Shown here one piece after another: positions 8,311 to 17,209 of a stretch of DNA of 64,000 nucleotides. The stretch comes from Sulfuricurvum sp. (GTDB lineage Bacteria; Campylobacterota; Campylobacteria; Campylobacterales; Sulfurimonadaceae), in assembly GCA_030694265.1 (NCBI GenBank), contig JAUXYP010000002.1, positions 1 to 64,000 of the forward strand, read 5' to 3'. The number at the start of each line of letters is the position of its first letter. The stretch's first letter is position 1. The position numbers and the translations under genes were made by a program. The notes below the pieces were generated by a model. It worked only from the letters and a program-made list of their open reading frames with translations. It did not search any database and was not told the origin of the DNA.

Positions 8311-9339
8311 ATGAAATTATTGAAACAAATTATTCCGACACTATTCCTTAGCGTGACGATTATGACATCATTGAGCGCAAATGATGAATACATTCCAAGC
8401 AATAACAAAAATCTTGCGGTTGAATATACTTTGGATAACAAGGATATTGTATTTGATAAAGCTTTTTTTGATTTTACTGTAAAACCTTTGGAAAAGATAG
8501 GTTTTTTTCTGAGTGATCCGCATCATAACGTGAATCTTGTCTATGAAGAATTAAAGGGTGAAACTTCTTTGAGTCAGTTATCATTCTCCTCTCTTGTCAG
8601 TGATGATAAGGCAAGACCTCTTTTTAACAAAGACCCTAGAATAGGTGGTTTTACCCCATTTAACTTGGTTATTTATAGAAAAAAATCAGATATGAAAACG
8701 GTTATAACCCATATTACGCCAGAGGCTGCGCTGGATATACTTCATATAACTGATAAAGATGTCCGAGATCAATACATTGCTATGTATAAGCCGCTTGATG
8801 AATTGATAGAAAAAGAGTATGGTGGCAATGCTAAAAAAAGCTATACAAAAATTCAAGGCTATGCTAAAAAGAATATGATGAACTTTGAGATACCTTTTGA
8901 GCAACCGGAGGATATTGATGACTTTTTTGAGAAATTTCAAGAAAAATTTGAAACAACATTTCAAACCAAGGGCTATATCATTGCCGGTTTTTACAATATG
9001 AAGTCCAGTTTAAATTCCGACAAAGATGTACTTCCTATTTACTCCAATTTTGTAGTTTGGTCCCTTTGCCATATCCCATTTTCTTATACCATTTTTGATG
9101 GTAAAGATCCATTACCTGAAGCGGCGGTTTTTGCACCATGCTCTATGTACGCGTACATAAAAGAAGGTGAAAATAAGATAGTCATTGGTATGCCGACACT
9201 AACTGCCTGGGCAGCAGCTTTAGGGATTACAGACAAAGAGAAGCTTCAAAAAATAGACGAGCTTGATGCGGAAATCCCAGCAATCATCAGAGGGCTGGGA
9301 GGCGTTGATGTATCTAACGCGAATCCTTTAACGAAGTAA
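8311..9339 (+). CDS. exported DUF302-like two-repeat protein, paralogue 3
   Basis: A 342-residue protein with a signal peptide ending near SLSAN. It resembles paralogue 1 closely: LSDPHHN against LSDPHEH, IGGFTPFN against LGGFSPFN, KGYIIAGF against KKYIIAGY, SLCHIPFS (Cys253) and FAPCSMY (Cys277). The first repeat again lacks cysteine. AGAGG lies before the start. Its stop codon abuts the stop of the opposite-strand gene with no base between. Function unknown; see the findings on this family. Confidence 0.65.
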   Translation: MKLLKQIIPTLFLSVTIMTSLSANDEYIPSNNKNLAVEYTLDNKDIVFDKAFFDFTVKPLEKIGFFLSDPHHNVNLVYEELKGETSLSQLSFSSLVSDDKARPLFNKDPRIGGFTPFNLVIYRKKSDMKTVITHITPEAALDILHITDKDVRDQYIAMYKPLDELIEKEYGGNAKKSYTKIQGYAKKNMMNFEIPFEQPEDIDDFFEKFQEKFETTFQTKGYIIAGFYNMKSSLNSDKDVLPIYSNFVVWSLCHIPFSYTIFDGKDPLPEAAVFAPCSMYAYIKEGENKIVIGMPTLTAWAAALGITDKEKLQKIDELDAEIPAIIRGLGGVDVSNANPLTK

Positions 9340-10377
9340 TTACTTTTTATCCATGACCTCTTTTGCACTTCTGAGGGCTGCTTTGGCAACGCTCCACGCT
9401 CGTGCTCCCATCGCTTTTGCTTCTTGCGCTGAGGCAGAGTTAATCAACTGATTTCTGCGATCATTCATCTCCTGTTTCAATCGACCAAGCTTAGTTCTTA
9501 ACAGCTCAACTGTTTCGTGAGACAAGATGGCAAGCTCTTCCGTATCAAAGCGAATGTCCTGCCCAATGATTTTGAGTTTATCAATCATGTCAGGGGAATT
9601 GTTTTTTGACAATGAGTGAACGATTTGCTCAAAGAGTGTATGGATCTGCCCTAGCTCATCTTCTATTAGCTTATACTCTTCACGGTAAAGCGCTTTTACT
9701 TCTTCAGGAACATAGAGAAGGTACTGTCGGAACTTCTCTATCGATTTATGCAGCGCTGATCGAATACCCAGCATTGAACCGCGTAAAATGGCATTGGCTT
9801 GGTTAGGCGTAGCTTCGGCAACATTGAGAGCACTTTGAAGAATACTTGAGAGTATACGGCGGATACGCACTGCATTAAGAACATTGGCATTGAGCGTTTC
9901 AAAGGTAATTTCTTTGATAATTTCATGCAGTGTTTCTTGTACATCACTCCCTTTTTCAAGAGTAGTAATAATGGCAGATTCTATCATCTCTTCAAGTAAA
10001 TCAAGAAGATCAATGGATTGGAGTTTGATGTGATGGAGCTTTTCTAGCTGAGCGCTATCGTCTCCCATGTGTTTTTCAAGGGCATTGAATAACGTATATT
10101 TAAGATGCTGCAGATCGTCGCGTTTGCGAGTAATTTGACGTTCAATACGTTCTTTTTGCGCCATTAAGTCTTCGAGAGAGTCTTGGAGTTCTGCTGTTTC
10201 TTCTTCAAGCAGTGCATTACTTAAAACTTTGAGTTCAGCGAGGCTTAACGCACTTGGCTGAAGGGACCACTCGTCATTGACAGCGGTGATAATTGTGTTC
10301 AGTTTGTCATCCATAGTGGAGGAAGGGAGAGATTTGTAGCGTGTTTTAATGTCACGCTTAAAGGTTTCTAGATCCAT
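9340..10377 (-). CDS. unrecognised helical coiled-coil protein
   Basis: A 345-residue, almost entirely alpha-helical cytoplasmic protein. It is charged and heptad-rich, with clear coiled-coil stretches at about 60-115 (EEETAELQDSLEDL, then many E/Q/R) and about 235-320. A central, less charged part (about 125-215) includes ITTLEKGSDVQETLHEI and repeated small residues. There is no signal peptide or membrane segment. It is the last gene of the leuC-mobA-moaC operon, 28 bases after the DUF493 gene. I do not recognise the family; a structural or scaffold role is only a guess. Confidence 0.6.
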   Translation of the reverse strand: MDLETFKRDIKTRYKSLPSSTMDDKLNTIITAVNDEWSLQPSALSLAELKVLSNALLEEETAELQDSLEDLMAQKERIERQITRKRDDLQHLKYTLFNALEKHMGDDSAQLEKLHHIKLQSIDLLDLLEEMIESAIITTLEKGSDVQETLHEIIKEITFETLNANVLNAVRIRRILSSILQSALNVAEATPNQANAILRGSMLGIRSALHKSIEKFRQYLLYVPEEVKALYREEYKLIEDELGQIHTLFEQIVHSLSKNNSPDMIDKLKIIGQDIRFDTEELAILSHETVELLRTKLGRLKQEMNDRRNQLINSASAQEAKAMGARAWSVAKAALRSAKEVMDKK

Positions 10378-10405
10378 GTTGTCTCCTTAGAAAGGTTTGA
10401 AAAAG

Positions 10406-10699
10406 TTATAAAACCATTTTTATATGGACATGCGCTTTGAGTGTTTCATAAAAATAGGTTCTCTCATCTTCATTATGGACTAAGAGTTCTAAGTTCATGC
10501 TGATGTACTTTCCGTTTTTACTGCTTTTTGAGGGAACAAGGGTATAAGGACGCTCACTAAAAATTTCTATGGCGGCTACTTCCAACCCTGCCCGTTCATA
10601 TCCAACTACTTTATAGCACCATGTGCAAGGGTATTCGAGTTGTAGTTTTTGCTCAAATTCGTTGATAATCTCCACTTTTGCCTCCTGATTTTGTTTCAA
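10406..10699 (-). CDS. DUF493 (YbeD-like) family protein
   Basis: A 97-residue cytoplasmic protein with the compact alpha/beta pattern of DUF493: [13 protein letters not shown], then [21 protein letters not shown], and a short C-terminal helix-strand with a KMVL tail. The SKNGKY.S segment is the most recognisable part. Function is unestablished; a ligand-binding regulatory fold has been proposed for the family. The start lies 47 bases inside the end of moaC; a later start would shorten the N-terminal extension, so it is uncertain. Confidence 0.75.
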   Translation of the reverse strand: MKQNQEAKVEIINEFEQKLQLEYPCTWCYKVVGYERAGLEVAAIEIFSERPYTLVPSKSSKNGKYISMNLELLVHNEDERTYFYETLKAHVHIKMVL

Positions 10700-11126
10700 G
10701 CTGAATAGGTCCGATAATCATCCCTTTGTCAATAGCTTTAAGCATGTCGTAGATGGTCAATAAGCCGATACTCGTGCCTGTCAATGCTTCCATCTCTACG
10801 CCTGTTTGACCACTGAGTTTTGCGGTAACTGTGAGTTTAAATCCTGGAAGATCCGGGAGTTCATCTATGTCACAATTGACACCGCTTAAATTAAGAGGAT
10901 GACACATCGGGATGAGATCGGATGTTTTTTTGGTTCCCATGATGGCTGCGATGACGGCGGTTTGAAGGACAGGCCCTTTTTTAGCCGTTTGATTGACAAC
11001 CGCATTAAATGCATCTTGGCTCATGGTGATCAGTCCGCTCGCAATTGCGACACGGGATGTCGTTGTTTTGTCAGATACATCGACCATTTTTGGCCGATCG
11101 CGCTCATCTAAATGGGTTAATTTCAT
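10653..11126 (-). CDS. moaC: cyclic pyranopterin monophosphate synthase MoaC
   Basis: A 157-residue MoaC of normal length. MoaC acts after MoaA to form cyclic pyranopterin monophosphate, the first stable intermediate of molybdenum cofactor synthesis. Family motifs are intact: MVDVSDK near the start, [28 protein letters not shown], and YDMLKA(I)DKGM. It lies between mobA (6-base gap) and the DUF493 gene. Molybdenum cofactor is needed by the SoxC encoded about 7 kb away. Confidence 0.95.
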   Translation of the reverse strand: MKLTHLDERDRPKMVDVSDKTTTSRVAIASGLITMSQDAFNAVVNQTAKKGPVLQTAVIAAIMGTKKTSDLIPMCHPLNLSGVNCDIDELPDLPGFKLTVTAKLSGQTGVEMEALTGTSIGLLTIYDMLKAIDKGMIIGPIQLETKSGGKSGDYQRI

Positions 11127-11132
11127 AAGAGT

Positions 11133-11723
11133 TCACTTTAAATTATTTTTATTATTATAACGTGAAACTGCTTCTTCGTATTCATTGGGGAGATTCAAAT
11201 TTAAAAATGGATCTTCATCTGAAAATTCTACATAGTGAGTTTTAGCGGAGGAGAGGAGTTTTCCTAAGCGGTGGTCCTCTTCGCTTAGCATACGTTTTAG
11301 TTCGCTTAAGAGAGACCGATGATAAATGCCTGCCATGGGATGGGTGCCTGAGGATGTTTTTGAAATAACGGCATCATAATGGGGCGTATCAGCATCAATG
11401 AGTCTCTTTATAATCTCTTTTTCCACAAAAGGGGTATCAACGCTAAGCACGAAAATACGCTCGGTTTGTATGGCCTCAAAAGCCGCTACAAATCCTGCCG
11501 TCGGCGCAAAATCAGCATCTTTGGGATCGAGAATAAAGTTGGCGGTAAAGTCGAATTTATCGGCTTCTTTGGTTGAGATAGAAACGTGGGTGAAAAGTTT
11601 AGAGAGGCGTACATATTGAAATTGCGTGAGTGATGAATATCCGCCAAATGGGAGCAGTGATTTATCTTGCCCCATTCGGGAACTTTTTCCGCCCGCAAAG
11701 AGGATGCAGGGGAGATCGAACAT
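11133..11723 (-). CDS. mobA: molybdenum cofactor guanylyltransferase MobA
   Basis: A 196-residue nucleotidyltransferase that attaches GMP to molybdopterin. The N-terminal signature LFAGGKSSRMGQDKSLLPF is present, and VLSVDTPFV gives the metal-binding Asp. The ATG shares one base with the stop of the upstream DUF2780 gene, indicating coupled translation. A Mo-bis-MGD-type cofactor implies other molybdoenzymes in the cell, since SoxC itself uses the simple molybdopterin form. Confidence 0.92.
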   Translation of the reverse strand: MFDLPCILFAGGKSSRMGQDKSLLPFGGYSSLTQFQYVRLSKLFTHVSISTKEADKFDFTANFILDPKDADFAPTAGFVAAFEAIQTERIFVLSVDTPFVEKEIIKRLIDADTPHYDAVISKTSSGTHPMAGIYHRSLLSELKRMLSEEDHRLGKLLSSAKTHYVEFSDEDPFLNLNLPNEYEEAVSRYNNKNNLK

Positions 11724-12163
11724 TATTGTGCCAATGCTGCTTGGACGAGATTCATCATTCCAGGAGTCGTTCCGCTTTTAACATATTCCAGTAGAAAAGG
11801 GGTGAACTTACCGATCATCTCAGGTTTCATTCCCAAGGTAGAAAATTGTGATTGAACACTTCCCGTTGCGGCAGGAGCAGCGGCGAGCAACGTTCCCACT
11901 TGAGGCATCTTGGTAGTGAGGGCTTGAAAGTCTGCAGGTTTCATGTCTTTTTTCGCATCATTGAGCAGTGCAGCACTTCCTTCGATGGCTTGGGTTGGCG
12001 TTACCCCAAGATTGGTAGTGAGGTTTTTAACCAATGGGTTTGTGGAAAGTCCGGCATCGGCCATGGGCGATACGGCCTGCATGACGGAACCAAAGTCAAA
12101 TGCTACTGCATTGTGGGTTAAAAGAGTACTTAAAGCAAGTCCGATGATATGTGTGCGTTTCAT
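11723..12163 (-). CDS. exported DUF2780 (VcgC/VcgE-like) protein
   Basis: A 146-residue protein with a signal peptide ending at about NAVAF (residue 21). The body is helical with LGVTPTQAIEGSAALL and KKDMKPADFQALTTKMPQ, the pattern of DUF2780. It is secreted to the periplasm or beyond; function is unknown. It lies 19 bases after leuC and overlaps mobA by one base, so it is in the same operon although no functional link is evident. Confidence 0.7.
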   Translation of the reverse strand: MKRTHIIGLALSTLLTHNAVAFDFGSVMQAVSPMADAGLSTNPLVKNLTTNLGVTPTQAIEGSAALLNDAKKDMKPADFQALTTKMPQVGTLLAAAPAATGSVQSQFSTLGMKPEMIGKFTPFLLEYVKSGTTPGMMNLVQAALAQ

Positions 12164-12182
12164 GGAAGAATCCTTTAGTGTT

Positions 12183-13451
12183 TTATTGAATTGTATCAGG
12201 ATCGGTTATGTATCCTGTGATGGCAGAAGCGGCTGCTACGGCTGAGTTGGCAAGATACACTTTGGAAGAGCGTGAACCCATGCGTCCTACGAAGTTACGA
12301 TTAGTGGTAGCGATGGCTACTTCGTCATCACCCAATATACCCATATACCCACCCAAACATGCACCGCACGTTGGATTAGAGACAACGCCGCCCGCATCAA
12401 TGATGATGTCCATGTAACCCGCTTTCGTTGCTTCTCGTGCGATACGCTGCGTTGCAGGAGTCACGATGAGACGGACATCGGCGTGAACACGTTTGCCTTT
12501 TAGAATTTCTGCTGCGATTTTGAGATCACCCAATCGACCGTTGGTACAACTGCCGATGAATGCTTGATCAATTTTGATTTTGTCGGAAACTGCTTGACTG
12601 AGGCTATGTCCGTTAGACGGCAAAAATGGATAAGCAATAACCGGCTCTAGATTTGCGACGTCAATTTCAAGAATTTGAACATAGGTGGCGTCTTCATCTG
12701 AATAATGGAGTTTCGCTTCACGTGCGAGGGTTTTATCGGCTAAGAACTCAGCGGTGATATCATCATAGGCTACGATACCACTTTTTGCACCTGCCTCGAT
12801 GGCCATATTACACATACTGAAACGGTCGTCCATATTGAGGTGCGCAATAGTGCTTCCTGTAAATTCAAGCGTACGATAAAGGGCACCATCAACACCGATA
12901 AGGCGGATGATTTCTAGGATAATGTCTTTACCTGTGGTGTATTTACCCGGTTTTCCGCTTAAGACGACTTTGATGCTCTCCGGAACTTTGAACCAGTTCC
13001 CTCCTGTAATCATGGCAAATGCCAAATCGGTTGATCCCATTCCTGTGGAAAAGGCCCCCAATGCGCCATGCGTACATGTATGGGAGTCTGCACCGATGAT
13101 GACATCACCTGGGACAATAAGCCCTTTTTCCGGAAGAAGAGCATGCTCAATCCCCATGTCTTTTTCATCAAAAAAGTTTTTGAGCGCATATTTTTTAGCA
13201 AAATCTCGGCTGATACGGGCTTGATTGGCAGAGGCGATGTCTTTGGCCGGAATGAAATGATCCAAAACAAGAGAAAAACCATCCGGATTAGCGAGTGCTT
13301 TAGCGCCGGATTCCTCGAATGCTTTGATAGAGATAGGAGTTGTAATATCGTTACCGATAACCATGTCTATGGGACAACGGATGATTTCGCCTGCAAAAAC
13401 AGGACGACCTACGTGCTGGGAGAAGATTTTTTCTGTAATGGTTTGTTTCAT
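12183..13451 (-). CDS. leuC: 3-isopropylmalate dehydratase large subunit LeuC
   Basis: LeuC isomerises 2- to 3-isopropylmalate in leucine synthesis with the small subunit LeuD, which is not in this window. The start at 13451 (MKQTITEKIF) has AAGG eight bases upstream and gives 422 residues; a longer reading to 13475 lacks support. Aconitase-family motifs are intact: GADSHTCTHGALGAFSTGMG, GSCTNGRLGDL, and NPTCGACLGG. These supply the three cysteines of the 4Fe-4S cluster. An extended -10 box lies 37-45 bases upstream. Confidence 0.95.
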   Translation of the reverse strand: MKQTITEKIFSQHVGRPVFAGEIIRCPIDMVIGNDITTPISIKAFEESGAKALANPDGFSLVLDHFIPAKDIASANQARISRDFAKKYALKNFFDEKDMGIEHALLPEKGLIVPGDVIIGADSHTCTHGALGAFSTGMGSTDLAFAMITGGNWFKVPESIKVVLSGKPGKYTTGKDIILEIIRLIGVDGALYRTLEFTGSTIAHLNMDDRFSMCNMAIEAGAKSGIVAYDDITAEFLADKTLAREAKLHYSDEDATYVQILEIDVANLEPVIAYPFLPSNGHSLSQAVSDKIKIDQAFIGSCTNGRLGDLKIAAEILKGKRVHADVRLIVTPATQRIAREATKAGYMDIIIDAGGVVSNPTCGACLGGYMGILGDDEVAIATTNRNFVGRMGSRSSKVYLANSAVAAASAITGYITDPDTIQ

Positions 13452-13487
13452 AAGAGTTGCCTTGTTTCGGGTCAAAGTAATAGTAAG

Positions 13488-13496
13488 ATTATAGCA
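13488..13496 (-). promoter_or_regulatory. extended -10 promoter for the leuC operon
   Basis: On the minus strand TGC-TATAAT is a perfect extended -10 element (TGnTATAAT), 37 bases before the leuC ATG. It should drive leuC through the gene ending at 9340. It is divergent from the arsC promoter about 35 bases away. Confidence 0.7.
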
Positions 13497-13524
13497 TAGC
13501 GCGTCTTAGTAGGTATCAAGAAGT

Positions 13525-13530
13525 TATAAT
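13525..13530 (+). promoter_or_regulatory. -10 box for arsC
   Basis: A consensus TATAAT 23 bases before the arsC ATG, followed by an AAAAGGGA ribosome site. No clear -35 box, as is usual in Campylobacterota. Confidence 0.6.
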
Positions 13531-13553
13531 GTCAGTAAAAAAAAGGGATTTAT

Positions 13554-13904
13554 ATGACTACTATTTGGCACAATCCGAAATGTTCGAAATCGCGTGAAGC
13601 GTTGGCGCTGTTAAGCGAAACAAATTCAGAGATTGAAGTCGTAAAATATTTGGAAGCTACCCCTTCTCGTGAGGAGATTCAATCATTATTGAAAAACCTT
13701 GGTATTGGTGCTCGAGAACTTATGCGGACAAAAGAGGACCTGTATAAAGAGCTTGGATTGGCGAAAGTGGAAGATGAAGCGGTATTGATTGATGCTCTTG
13801 TTAAGTATCCAAAGCTAATCGAACGTCCTATCCTTATACAGGGGGACAAAGCAATTATTGGACGTCCAGTGGAAAAGGTTATTGAGTTTTTGAAACACAC
13901 TTAG
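13554..13904 (+). CDS. arsC: ArsC-family arsenate reductase (thioredoxin fold)
   Basis: A 116-residue protein of the glutaredoxin-linked ArsC family. The N-terminal strand ends in WHNPKCSKSREAL, with the catalytic cysteine at residue 10. The mid-section SREE..SLLKNLGIGARELMR, YKELGLA, and the IERPIL segment match the family; the Arg of RPI helps bind arsenate. It stands alone, without arsB or arsR nearby, so a role as a general YffB/Spx-like reductase is also possible. It overlaps the convergent M15 peptidase gene by 26 bases. Confidence 0.8.
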   Translation: MTTIWHNPKCSKSREALALLSETNSEIEVVKYLEATPSREEIQSLLKNLGIGARELMRTKEDLYKELGLAKVEDEAVLIDALVKYPKLIERPILIQGDKAIIGRPVEKVIEFLKHT

Positions 13905-14640
13905 GGGCTAAAAGCTCGGGGCGGTACTCGAAATGCATGGTGTCGTAGTGATACCAGCGTCCCCCCCATATAAATCCATGTTTTTCAAAAATACGGACAA
14001 TGGAGAGGGGCATGGTGTTTTTGTATCCGATTTTAGCAGTTTCGCTCGTGGCTTCCCCTTTCCAATATTGGGTTTTTGAGGGCGCTAAATCAACGGCAAT
14101 TCCGAAGCTGTGCATGGAAAGACGGTCTGTGTCTTTGATAACACGGTATTCATAGGTAGCAGCTCCCTCGGCCCAGATACGGTCACTATGGGGAAGTTTC
14201 GCTATTTCCTGACCAATGGCAAAGAGTTTTTTGTCCACTCCCTCAGAGCGATTCACGCGCAGTTTTCTATTCCCTTTGAGGGTTGGCCACTCGATTGTGA
14301 CCAGATTTTTTTCGATAGACGGTTTATCTTTACCATAGAGTGATTGGAATAAAGGTTGATAACGTAAGCGTCCCGGATCGAAGAGATAAGAGGGGGGTGT
14401 ATCAATCCCACCCGAATCATAGCTTTGGGAAAGTTGTGTTTCTAAATCAGCATTGTTGATTTTTTCATCCCAGGTTGTTTTGGACGATGAGGTACGATAA
14501 GGGAATACGGTGCCATTCTTTAAAGTAACGCTTTGATCATTGGCGGATACAACCAAATCGGGATAAGCATCTAAAAGACATTGAGGATGGGCACCTAGAA
14601 GCGTTGTGAGCCCCAGTATGCCAACAAATTTAAATTTCAT
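13879..14640 (-). CDS. M15-family D-alanyl-D-alanine carboxypeptidase-like protein
   Basis: An exported peptidase (signal peptide MKFKFVGILGLTTLLGA) of the VanY/M15 type that trims peptidoglycan peptides. The zinc motifs are visible: SMHSFGIAVDLA (His and Asp ligands) and WYHYDTMHFEYRPEL (catalytic and zinc-binding HxH region). The ATG at 14640 has a GGGGG site just upstream and gives 253 residues; an upstream start at 14688 would add residues before the signal peptide. It overlaps the preceding GGDEF gene by 11 bases and arsC by 26. A G7 run sits directly before the WYHYDTMHF motif. Confidence 0.85.
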   Translation of the reverse strand: MKFKFVGILGLTTLLGAHPQCLLDAYPDLVVSANDQSVTLKNGTVFPYRTSSSKTTWDEKINNADLETQLSQSYDSGGIDTPPSYLFDPGRLRYQPLFQSLYGKDKPSIEKNLVTIEWPTLKGNRKLRVNRSEGVDKKLFAIGQEIAKLPHSDRIWAEGAATYEYRVIKDTDRLSMHSFGIAVDLAPSKTQYWKGEATSETAKIGYKNTMPLSIVRIFEKHGFIWGGRWYHYDTMHFEYRPELLAPKCVSKTQ

Positions 14641-15931
14641 GTAGTTCCCCCACTTTCTTTTGTTTTTTTGCTCTATACATTGATTCATCTGCGGCTTTTA
14701 GCAAGGACTCCGGGTCTGTGGCATCTTGGGGATATCTTGCTAATCCAATACTTGCTTTGGCCGTAATGACGAGAGCTGAATGGATGATGATTGGCTCATT
14801 GATGGCTGCTTGTATCGCTTTTGATACCGTTTCTGCATGTTCTTGGTTTTTGATATTTTCAATAATAATGACAAATTCATCCCCACCAAATCGTGTAATG
14901 GTGTCGCTGTTGCGCAGACATGCGCGCAAATTGGTGGCAACTCCTGCGAGAAGTTTATCCCCCGCCTCGTGCCCATGTATATCATTGACTTGCTTAAAGT
15001 CGTTAAGATCGATGAAGAAGAGGGCAATGGTTGTGTTAGTGCTTTGAGCATTCTTAATTGCTTGTAGTAGGCGTTCGTCCATCGCAGAGCGGTTGGTTGC
15101 TCCGGTGAGCGGATCATGATTGGCCTGATGGGTGAGGCTATGAACGTGCTCGCTGAGCTGGGTGATGTCATGGAGGTTGGCGATATAGCTAATGAGGCGG
15201 TTGCGGTTGTAAATGGCGGTTATCACGACACTAAATACTTTCTCTGCTCCTGAGCAGTTTTTGCGGACCGTCCCTTTCCACGTATTATTGGTGTCGAATT
15301 GAGGCAATATCGCATTCATGGCTTGGATGCCCCCAAAGAGGTAGTCACCGATATGAGATTGAAGAATCTTAGTTTGATCAGAGGGGCACAGAGTAAAAAA
15401 ACTGCGGTTGGCAAATTCAATGAGCCCTTTGTGATTGGTGTAGATGATTGCTTCGCCTGAGGATTCGAGGGCGGTGGAACGCTTGCTCAAATCATCGAGG
15501 ACTTTTTTAGAGGAGGTAATGTCTTGTACCGTACAGATAATAGTGTTATTGTACTGCGTATTGCGCCATTCGCAAAATAGCTCCTCTTTTTCTTTCGTTG
15601 TGTTGAAATTTTTGGAAATACTGATCCCTTCTCTGGACGCTTTTGCTAAAATCCCTAACACATGGGAACGATCCGAGAGAGGTACGATGAGATCAAGAAT
15701 GTCTTTTCCGAGTACTTCAGCTCTGGCGTAACCGAACATTTCCTGTGCTGCATTGTTCCATTCAAGAATACGATTGCCTGAGTTTACAACGATTAGGGCT
15801 GCTGGAGAATGATGAAAAAGGGCAGCCCTCTCTTGAATTACGGACATGGCACGTTGAAGTCTGCGAATGTAGAGAAAAGAGGCGCTTGCCAAAATGAATA
15901 AAAGGAGTATGAGTAATAAATTTAATACCAT
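14630..15931 (-). CDS. membrane-anchored PAS-PAS-GGDEF diguanylate cyclase
   Basis: A 433-residue protein: one N-terminal membrane segment (about 3-22), PAS at about 35-145 (PAALIVV..NRILEWNNAA), a second, more divergent PAS at about 150-265, then a GGDEF domain. The active-site motif RFGGDEF (GGDEF at 349-353) is intact, and RNSD five residues upstream is the product-inhibition I-site. It should make cyclic di-GMP. Its PAS and GGDEF domains closely resemble those of the protein at 16018-17025, so the two look like a tandem duplication with one PAS gained or lost. Confidence 0.88.
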   Translation of the reverse strand: MVLNLLLILLLFILASASFLYIRRLQRAMSVIQERAALFHHSPAALIVVNSGNRILEWNNAAQEMFGYARAEVLGKDILDLIVPLSDRSHVLGILAKASREGISISKNFNTTKEKEELFCEWRNTQYNNTIICTVQDITSSKKVLDDLSKRSTALESSGEAIIYTNHKGLIEFANRSFFTLCPSDQTKILQSHIGDYLFGGIQAMNAILPQFDTNNTWKGTVRKNCSGAEKVFSVVITAIYNRNRLISYIANLHDITQLSEHVHSLTHQANHDPLTGATNRSAMDERLLQAIKNAQSTNTTIALFFIDLNDFKQVNDIHGHEAGDKLLAGVATNLRACLRNSDTITRFGGDEFVIIIENIKNQEHAETVSKAIQAAINEPIIIHSALVITAKASIGLARYPQDATDPESLLKAADESMYRAKKQKKVGELHEI

Positions 15932-15967
15932 GAGATGTAGAAAGAACCCTTAAAACGATTTATTAGG

Positions 15968-15973
15968 ATTATA
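15968..15973 (-). promoter_or_regulatory. -10 box for the PAS-PAS-GGDEF gene
   Basis: Minus-strand TATAAT, 37-42 bases upstream of the ATG at 15931, in the 86-base gap between the two GGDEF genes. It suggests this cyclase and the M15 gene have their own promoter. Confidence 0.5.
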
Positions 15974-16017
15974 TAATGTTAATGGTAATAGCATCATTAA
16001 AAATACAGAAAATATTA

Positions 16018-17025
16018 TTACGCGATAGAATCAGGGTACAGTGGAAGTTCCAGTGAGATCGGGGTTTTCTTGCGAATAGTTGCTTTAGCCCGCGGCTTTT
16101 TGTTTTTTGTTTTTTTCCGGAGGTACATAGCAACATCGGCAGCTTTTATAAGAGAATCGGCATCGGTGGCATCATCTGGGTAGATCGCCATCCCGATACT
16201 TGCATTGGCTACCAACGAAGACTCATTGTCCAGAATGATCGGTTCTGAAATGGCAAATTCAATCGCGGTGAGGACGGACTGAATATGTTCTTCCCCTTCT
16301 ATGTCTTCGACAATAATGATGAATTCATCCCCTCCAAAACGGCTAATTGTATCACTGTTGCGTAAGCAAGCACGTAGGGCAGATGCGATTCCAATGAGTA
16401 TTTTATCACCAGCTTCATGTCCATACTGATCATTTATAATTTTGAAATCGTTAAGATCAATAAAATAAAGGACGATTTTTGAACCGGCACGTTGCGCACG
16501 ATCAATGGCATGATGGAGTCGATCGTCCATAACCGCACGGTTTGTTACCCCGGTGAGCGGATCATGACATGCTTGATGTGTCAGAGTAGATACATGAGAG
16601 GTTATTTCGGTAATGTCACGTGCAGTGCAGAGTATGCCTGGATATTCATGATCGATTCGGCTGTTATGCCATTCACAAAAGATTTCTTTTTTCCCTTTGG
16701 TAAGATTGAAATTTTTGGAGTCACTTTTTCCCTCTTGTTTTGCCTTTAGCAAGGAGGTATGGACATGTCCTCGATCTTTCATAGGGACGAGTAAATCGAT
16801 AATGTGTCGACCGATTACTTCGGATTCCTTCCACCCAAAGGTCATTTGCGCGTTGGTATTCCATCCTACTATGTTCCATTGCTCGTCGAGCTCAATGAGG
16901 GCTGAAGGAGAAGATTGAAAAAGAGTATGGTACCGATCCTTGGTGTTAGGAGTGGCGCGTTTGATTAAATAAATGATCCACCCTGCCATTGCGATACAAA
17001 TAAGAGAAGCAGCTAGTGTTATCAA
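16018..17025 (-). CDS. membrane-anchored PAS-GGDEF diguanylate cyclase
   Basis: A 335-residue protein with one N-terminal membrane segment (about 1-20), a PAS domain (about 30-140; SPSALIELDEQWNIVGWNTNA) and a GGDEF domain with intact GGDEF at 231-235. The I-site RNSD is again five residues upstream. The C-terminus carries a basic Lys/Arg-rich extension (about 268-325) not seen in its paralogue. It should synthesise cyclic di-GMP. About 184 bases upstream are gene-free; a TATACAAT box on the minus strand at 17141-17148 is a possible promoter. Confidence 0.87.
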   Translation of the reverse strand: MITLAASLICIAMAGWIIYLIKRATPNTKDRYHTLFQSSPSALIELDEQWNIVGWNTNAQMTFGWKESEVIGRHIIDLLVPMKDRGHVHTSLLKAKQEGKSDSKNFNLTKGKKEIFCEWHNSRIDHEYPGILCTARDITEITSHVSTLTHQACHDPLTGVTNRAVMDDRLHHAIDRAQRAGSKIVLYFIDLNDFKIINDQYGHEAGDKILIGIASALRACLRNSDTISRFGGDEFIIIVEDIEGEEHIQSVLTAIEFAISEPIILDNESSLVANASIGMAIYPDDATDADSLIKAADVAMYLRKKTKNKKPRAKATIRKKTPISLELPLYPDSIA

Positions 17026-17209
17026 GGGATTATTTTAAAGCACGAACTAATGGTTCGCGAAGCAGTAATCCTGATAAAAAAAGAGATAAATATGCAGGAA
17101 CTCATGGGAACGGGCAATATCCTATAAATGATTTTGCCTTATTGTATAACGTTAAAAATAATTTCTTTATTAATCTTAGGCGTTAGTTATTGTTTAATTA
17201 TTTTATATA

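Noticed and set aside
9333-9346. Palindrome AAGTAATTACTT at the convergent gene ends as a terminator
   Set aside because: It arises from two stop codons back to back, is all A/T apart from two bases, and has no loop or T tail of its own.
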